NCBI GenBank assembly: GCA_019423835.1
Contig: JAHZAR010000122.1
Location: 1 to 6,386, forward strand
Origin: Clostridiales bacterium
Lineage (GTDB): Bacteria; Bacillota; Clostridia; Lachnospirales; Lachnospiraceae
Direction of reading: 5' to 3'
DNA length: 6,386 nucleotides
A program made the translations under genes and the position numbers. The notes under the pieces are model-generated. The model saw only the letters and a program-made list of their open reading frames with translations. It was not told the DNA's origin and ran no database searches. Positions 1 to 6,386 of this stretch are shown here, one piece after another; position 1 is the stretch's first letter; every line of letters starts with the position of its first letter.

Positions 1-2129
1 CCAATGGTTGCCAGTACTCCTAGTGATGTCAAAACAGTTACGGTGGCGATCATTGTCGTCTCACTAAAGGTGAATGGGCGTTTCAGTTTTACGGAAGAAG
101 TGCCGCTGGATAAGACATTTTTTTGATCGTCATAAATAGTAACGTGTACGGAGGTGTTTTGATACTGATCTTTCCAGGAATCTTTGTACAGAATGAATTT
201 TTTTATGCTCCAGTTTCCTTTGGAATCCACCGTAACAGTTTGTGTATCCGCATCGTTGGCAGAGATTTCCACGGCTGCCCCCGGTATCGGAAAGGTTCCT
301 GAGATATCCACCTCGTTGCCATTGGCAACCGTTCCCAGGGTAAAGGAATAGGTTCCAGGGCTGTAGGCAGGTAAAGTCACAGAAAAGACTTTTTTCATGG
401 CGAAGTTTCCTGTTCCTATGATACAGGTAATGTAGTCTGTTGCCGGGGCAGCTGCAGAAGTGTTGATAAGCCCGGTGTAACTGCCGACAGAGTACTTTTT
501 CAGAGGTGAAGCAGGATAAGAGGGCATATAGAGTCCGGCTTCCACAGGTTCAAGGCGCCATTCCAGAGGCTGGTTTCCTGCGGCTGCAGGCAGATTGTCG
601 ATCCTGTTTTCCACTGGTGCGGGGAGTGACAGGGAAGAGTAGGCTGCCGCCAAATCACTTCCCTGTGTGCCTGCTTTCCTCATCAGTGCATACAGGGCAA
701 TATTTCCGTATGTATTTTTCTTGGTATACAGGTCTGTACCATTGACGTAGCAGGTGTCCTTCACCAGCTGAATATTTGCATACAAATCCTGCCCGCTTAT
801 GATTCTGTGTCTTTCACAGGGGGCTAAAACATTTCCGTAAAGATAGGGGGTATAGGTGCATGTGATTGTAAAGTCTGTCCCGGCTGCGGGAATCAGCTGT
901 GGGGAGGGGATAGGGACTGCATGATAGCCGGCATAGGATAAGTCATAGTTTTTCAGGATGGTGATCGCAGCTTTGCCGGCTGGAGTCATCGATACATCTG
1001 CCACACAGGGGGTAAGGTTAAATAGTCCTACATGAGTGAGCTCCTCGTCGTCCTCCTCGGTTGTATATTTAACGCTGAATTCTACTTTGGAGGCACTTTG
1101 TCCGATCCCTTCCATCATACCGAACGAGGCTCTGGCATAAACCTTTCTTGGAATTTTGCAGAAATCTTCCATAATATCCATTACACAGGAACCCCCTTTC
1201 ATATTTGCATCCTCGTAGGAGAGCCAGAAATAACCGTCCCAGGTGTTGGTGGTGCCATGGCTGTTGCGGCAGAGAAAAGCTCCATTTGAGAGAGGAGCAC
1301 TGCCATATACGGTTTTAAAATTACTTTTTGAATAAGTGTCATCCCAGCCGACAACCGAAACGGCGTGATGTCCACGCTTTACACCAGAAGGAATCATAGA
1401 GCTGTCAGGGGAATAATAAGAACGTGTCTCTTTTCCTCCAGAAGTTTTTATATTCATAAACTCCGTTGAATTCCAGAGCAGACTGATGCCTACAGAGGTG
1501 CCGTCTGACAGGCAGTACTTTATCTGGTCGATAAAGTGTCTACAGGGCGGAGCGCCTGTGGGATCGGCCAGAAACTGGTATCCGGTTACATAAAACTTCC
1601 TTTCCTTTTTTGCCCCTGTTTCCGGCGAACGGGCAGTCAGGATACTGGTCTTGGGGAGAGCAGGATCTGTAATGTTGGCCACAGCCCCGCCTCCTCTGCC
1701 ATAGTAAGCAGCGGCCAGGGTTCTGTTTCCGCCATAACCGGGCTTTTTTTTCGTGGCGGTAGGCGGGTGCGGCAGTTTTCCGCGGAGATTTTTTTTCATT
1801 CCGGAGGCATCCAGGTCAAACATGTCGTAGGTAAAATGTGCCTCGGAAAAAACTGCGTAAATATCCGTATTGGAGGGAATCTTCCCATGGGACAGCAGGA
1901 AGGTTTCCAGAGAACAGGTGGCGGCATAGGTCCAGCAGTTTGATGTAAACTGTCGTTTTACAGGGGTCAGATACTTGTCCGGAATCTGGTACTTGTCTGG
2001 AAAAATACCGTCGAGAGGTGCTTTACGTGTTTCTACATAGGGGATAGTGATATCTTCATCCGCCTCATAGCCGTCGGACAGTTCATCCAACTCCGCTGCT
2101 GTCAGTACTTCATAGTCTTTTTCATTCAT
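1..2129 (-). CDS. Papain-family (C1) cysteine peptidase with lectin-like and Ig-like regions, C-terminus beyond window
   Basis: The frame reads 709 codons leftward from ATG at 2129 with no stop before the window edge. AGGAGGA (2136-2142) sits 6 nt upstream, and an in-frame TAG at 2160-2162 rules out a longer N-terminus. The C1A active site is visible: oxyanion Gln60, nucleophile Cys65 in NCWTYAA, His255 in GHHAVSVVGW, and Asn289 in CRNSHG followed by WDGYFWLSY. The Trp usually found after the Asn (NSWG) is His291 here. GGN at 133-135 followed by AAAYYGRGGG fits bacterial C1 peptidases of Clostridia. Residues about 329-486 match the pattern of the lectin-like domain that follows such peptidases (SGQDLY, TKKNTYGN). 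Residues about 608-682 look like a bacterial Ig-like module (GTFPIPGAAV, DSKGNWS). Residues 691-709 are hydrophobic and could begin a membrane anchor. There is no signal peptide; the N-terminus is acidic. It should hydrolyse peptide bonds; the substrate and the place of action are unknown. Confidence 0.9.
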   Translation of the reverse strand, partial: MNEKDYEVLTAAELDELSDGYEADEDITIPYVETRKAPLDGIFPDKYQIPDKYLTPVKRQFTSNCWTYAATCSLETFLLSHGKIPSNTDIYAVFSEAHFTYDMFDLDASGMKKNLRGKLPHPPTATKKKPGYGGNRTLAAAYYGRGGGAVANITDPALPKTSILTARSPETGAKKERKFYVTGYQFLADPTGAPPCRHFIDQIKYCLSDGTSVGISLLWNSTEFMNIKTSGGKETRSYYSPDSSMIPSGVKRGHHAVSVVGWDDTYSKSNFKTVYGSAPLSNGAFLCRNSHGTTNTWDGYFWLSYEDANMKGGSCVMDIMEDFCKIPRKVYARASFGMMEGIGQSASKVEFSVKYTTEEDDEELTHVGLFNLTPCVADVSMTPAGKAAITILKNYDLSYAGYHAVPIPSPQLIPAAGTDFTITCTYTPYLYGNVLAPCERHRIISGQDLYANIQLVKDTCYVNGTDLYTKKNTYGNIALYALMRKAGTQGSDLAAAYSSLSLPAPVENRIDNLPAAAGNQPLEWRLEPVEAGLYMPSYPASPLKKYSVGSYTGLINTSAAAPATDYITCIIGTGNFAMKKVFSVTLPAYSPGTYSFTLGTVANGNEVDISGTFPIPGAAVEISANDADTQTVTVDSKGNWSIKKFILYKDSWKDQYQNTSVHVTIYDDQKNVLSSGTSSVKLKRPFTFSETTMIATVTVLTSLGVLATI

Positions 2130-5100
2130 AGGGGGTCCTCCTGTCAGTAAAGATAGATTCTATTTGCACAGCCGTACACGGCTGCAGCTGCTATGGTGAC
2201 TTAGAAATTTTTAAATTTTGAACTACTGACGAATTTCTGTTTTTTCTGAAGAACGATGTTGACTGTATATAGACAGTATACCAGAAAACGAGAAAAAATG
2301 TGATTTGCTATTTATGGGAATGCAGGGAAGAGCATTCAGCCTGCAGATGTCCAGTTATAGTGCCCTTTTGGTGTCTTTTGCGCAGGATGCACGAAAAACC
2401 GGGGGGATTTTGCTGGAGAGATGTGACAGGGATTGAGTTGCTGAGATATGCCTCCCGTACGCTCCGAAAATCCCACACACCGGCCTTTCGACTTGGCGGA
2501 CTGAAACCGGACAGAAACTCACTTTTCCAGAATTGAAAAAACAGAGCTGTCTGTTTTCCGGCTGATCTTGTTGTATTTGGGCGCTGCTGAGTAGGATCTG
2601 AGCAGAGAGATCATTTTGACGAGATCTGACTCTGACAGCTCGCTCCCGGTCAATTTCGCCTCAGTAATGGACAGGTAGCGCTCATTCTGCACTGCCCCTG
2701 AGAGCAGCTCCAGAAATTCCGGCATGACTCTCGGATCTTTTCTGAACGCTTCCAGCTTTTTGGAGGAGATTAAGATTTCTGGTTCATTGAGCAGCAGCTG
2801 GCCCCTGATATAAGGAAGGGTCTCCGGCTCTATCTCGTTTTCTGAAAGACACATACGGTGTATGGTAGGACGCTTATTGGAGCCGGCGGACGTGGTGACA
2901 GCGTTTGCCATGACGCATTTCAGGTTTTTATTAAACAGGTAAAAGTGGCTGAAGACCAGGAGGCAAAACTCCCCGATTTCCTTTGAAAATAAGAAAACAT
3001 AGGCGCTGCGCATAGTGGAGGAGATTGCCATTTGGCCTCTGTAATTTTTTGTTAAGGATTTGCTGCTTTCATGAATATAAAGCGTCAGTTCAGCCCGGCA
3101 TATGCCCTTCTCTGGTCTAAGGTCTAATGTCCCCCTTATTAAATCGGAATTCCTCCCTGTAGTCTGGTAAAAATATACGCTGTATGTGTGCATGTATCCT
3201 TTAAATGCCATATTGTCCGGATCGGTGATGATGGCATCGGTGGTGCAGCTGTCAAACGGCTTTTCGGACTGCGGTTCTCTGATAAGCTCTTCCAGAGAAA
3301 TCTCCAGGCCGCTGCACAGAGCCAGAAGGTTGGAAAGAGAGTAATCGTGGTTCCCCTTCAGGATATTGGAAATAGTCGGCTGGCTGATTTTCATGCCCCG
3401 GGCGGCACAGAGCCTGACCAGAGAACTCTGTGACAGTCTCTTTTCTTTCATCTGCTGTGACAGATTTGCTGCAATATTTGCGTAGATCGGATTTTGCTGC
3501 GGATTCTCAAAATGTTTTTCCATACTGCCTCCATTCTTTTGCCATGTATTAGCATTTTGTGCGCGGACTGAATCGATACTGTGATTATATATTAAAATTT
3601 TAATAGTTAAAAGTAAATCATTAAAAAAATAATGGTTTTTTAAAAAAATACTGAAATATACTGTCTTAATATTAGTCTTTTTTTGATAATAATGGGAATA
3701 ATGGAAAAAAACGCCCTGAGATACTTGACAAACAGGGACAGCGATGGGATAATATATCGTGGATTGCTTCCAAATAACAAAACAGAGGATATTCACAACG
3801 ACCAAGAAGCAAATATCCTCTGAATTTATTGTTTTTAGCAAAATACTTTATTACTTATGTAACCATTGTATTTCACTGTTCTGAAAATTGATTTAATTTT
3901 CCTCTTCAACAAACAGGAAACTATTAAATCTCTATTTACAAGAATAAAATAGCACAACTTCTGCAGATAGTCAAGTATTGTTTCTGCTTGCGCACCGCTG
4001 TTTATTCTATCATGTGTCAGACAGATTGTCAACCTTGAAATTCAATGGCTTGGGAATTACTCCATGAGGAATGGTGAACATATGGCACGGGTTAGAAAAA
4101 AAGGAAAGAACGAGAGGGACAGAAAGGCAAAGCAGGAAGAAGACAGGGACAAAACCAGATATGAACAAACCATACATGAACAAACCATGCATGAACAAAC
4201 CATGCATGATCAAATCGCATATGATCAGAATCAAAACAGGAAAAATGTCATATGGTATGTCCTTGCCGGCTGCGTTCTGGAGATAGTTCTGGAGGTATTC
4301 GCCAGCGGTACCGTCTGCAGCCTGCTGATGGGGGGAGGAGTGGCGGTACTTGGCGGGAGCGTTTCATTTATTGCGAGCCATGCAAAGCCGGGCCGTGATA
4401 AGTCCAGGACCCCCCCGGAGCCGCTGTATGGGAAAAAAGGGAGCCTGATCTCTGCGGCAGAGAAACATGCAGAACAGATTTGGCGGGATGTATGCTGCCG
4501 CTTTCCCCTGGCAGGTCTCTGCTTTGTGGCCTCCCTCTCCCTGCTGTCTGTCACATCCCTGGCTCAGTGCCATGCGGCTGGTCATCTTTTAAAGCTCAGC
4601 TCTTCTCTGTGTACTACGCTGATGAGAAAGGCAGAGGAGGGGGAAGCGCCGGATTCCAGGCAGAAGGAGAAGTCTGAAGCCGAACCGGAACAGGAGCCGG
4701 AGCCAATACCGGAACCAGAGCCGGGCATACCTGCCCGGGAACCTGCCGGTACAGGGGGAGAAGCCGAAGACATGCCGGATGTAGAGGTGATGTACTCAGA
4801 TTTTGAGACTTACCGGGATGAGGTGTATTTTCTGACAGGAGATTACCGGATCACAGATTGGGATAATGCAGAACAGGTGAATGTGCAGGTTCAGAAATTT
4901 GTCAGCTCCAGGCTGAATCAGAGGAGAGAGAATCCGCCTTTGACTTCAGAATATGAAAAACTCGTCAGCCAGGCCAGCGAGCAGGAAAGTACATTTACAG
5001 AAGAACTGGGTTATCTCGAGGCGAGGATCCGGCTTTACGGGATGAGGAAGGAAGCCTGGGAGATAGTTCCCACCTACGAGGTGGAAAAACTGCTTGCCAA

Positions 5101-6386
5101 GGGCGGACATGAGATAGCCCTGGAGTGGGATATGACGGCACGGACGGATAAAAACTTTCACTTTGAGCACTGTGAGATCCTATCTCTTCACTGGAGATTT
5201 GACTGCCTGGCTTTTGAGCAGGCTGCCGGCAGCACGTCAGAAATTATCCACCAGATTCACAGCCGATATAAGGAACTGCAGGATAAGGGGATCGAGATAA
5301 CCTACACGTCAGCCCTGGAGGATGCCTTTAAGAAGCTGTGCATCTGTGAATAGAAATACATCTGCTCAGGTTCAGACTCAATTGTCTGGTTTGGTTTCGG
5401 CAGGAGGGATCCCTATTTATGCTGCACTACATTTTGACTGATTTACAGGATACAGTGGCACATATTCCTGTGAGCATAGCAGCCGGAGTACTCGCTCTGG
5501 CTCTCTGCGTATTCATTAACAGATACTTTTGCAAAAATCTGCCCTGCGGCTCCGGCTTTCTGCTGGGCGTGTACCTGGAGCAGCTGGCCTGGCTGGTATT
5601 TTTTAACCGGCCTCCCGGCAGCCGCAGAAGCCTTGACCTGTCATTGTTTGACACTCTGAGCCACAGCGTAAGGGGAAATTCCTATGTACTGGAAAATATA
5701 CTGCTCTTTATTCCGTTCGGCCTGCTCCTTCCTGTGTTTTTCAGAGACAGGTTCGGCTTCCTGCTCTGTACGGTACTGGCCTTTCTGTGCAGCCTGTTTA
5801 TTGAAACTATCCAGTATGTCACTGCAAGAGGCTATTCACAGACAGACGACATTGTTATGAATGTCCTGGGAGCAGTCCTGGGGTATATGCTGTTTCGGGT
5901 GACGAAACTCGTTTACAGAATGGCCGGGCGGCTGCTTTAGCTGGATATACCAAGGGATATACCAATGGGCTGAGGGCGCCTGCGCAAAGGTGCAAAACAG
6001 ATTGGTAAGAGAAAATATGTAAAAGGTCTGAAGCACAGGAATATGAAAAAGATGATCCAATACGGCAGGGACTTTCGTGAAAAAAGCATGGCAGCAGCGG
6101 TGTGCCTCCAATTAGTTTCAGCCCGCGTCCTATATGTGAAATTTTAAATATGCAGCTGAGAGGGCTCTTCTATGATAAGACAGAATTCATAGAAGGCCTT
6201 TTTATTATGCAAAACAAGGGGATTTGTACATCTGGCCAAGTGGCGGGAGAATAACGCCAGCCATCAGCTGCAGAAAAATAGAGCAGAAAGATTGGTCTGA
6301 AGAGATGAAGACGATTATTTGAAAGTGCCGGATAAGAAAAGTTGGATAAATATAGAAGAAATGACGAAATTAGTATTATGTTGTAA

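Overview
The window looks like chromosomal DNA of a gut-type Clostridia, most likely Lachnospiraceae. This is inferred from moderate GC in the genes, strong AGGAGG-type ribosome binding sites, an AT-rich regulatory gap, and the gene types present: a papain-like peptidase with a lectin-like domain, an XRE regulator with a large C-terminal domain, and a VanZ-like membrane protein. No rRNA, tRNA, CRISPR array or intact insertion sequence was seen.

Layout, left to right. Positions 1-2129 (minus) hold a C1 (papain-family) cysteine peptidase. It is cut off at its C-terminus by the window edge, has a recognisable Gln/Cys/His/Asn active site, and has no signal peptide. Its leader and an extended -10 promoter, overlapped by a near-perfect palindrome, lie at 2130-2283. 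Positions 2519-3523 (minus) encode a 334-aa XRE-family regulator, upstream of and co-oriented with the peptidase, so it is a natural candidate regulator of it.

The 560-bp gap 3524-4081 is AT-rich and dense in signals. It holds the xre promoter with a 16-bp palindrome in its spacer, short repeats and A-tracts, one consensus-like rightward promoter, two consensus-like leftward promoters, and an 11-bp perfect hairpin between the face-to-face promoters. This is the best place to look for an undescribed element: an antisense RNA pair, a small RNA, or an attenuated leader.

Positions 4082-5353 (plus) encode an unrecognised membrane protein with a charged N-terminus carrying a five-residue tandem repeat, three predicted membrane segments, a Glu-Pro-rich stalk and a soluble C-terminal domain. 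It is followed 65 bp later by a VanZ-like protein (5419-5940), probably in the same transcript, which may end at a strong intrinsic terminator at 6163-6203. The last 450 bp hold only short open frames, one of them a weakly supported 34-codon ORF, and may be decayed coding sequence.

How the genes work together is inferred only. The regulator plus the peptidase could form one regulated unit, while the two plus-strand membrane proteins form a separate, divergently transcribed pair.
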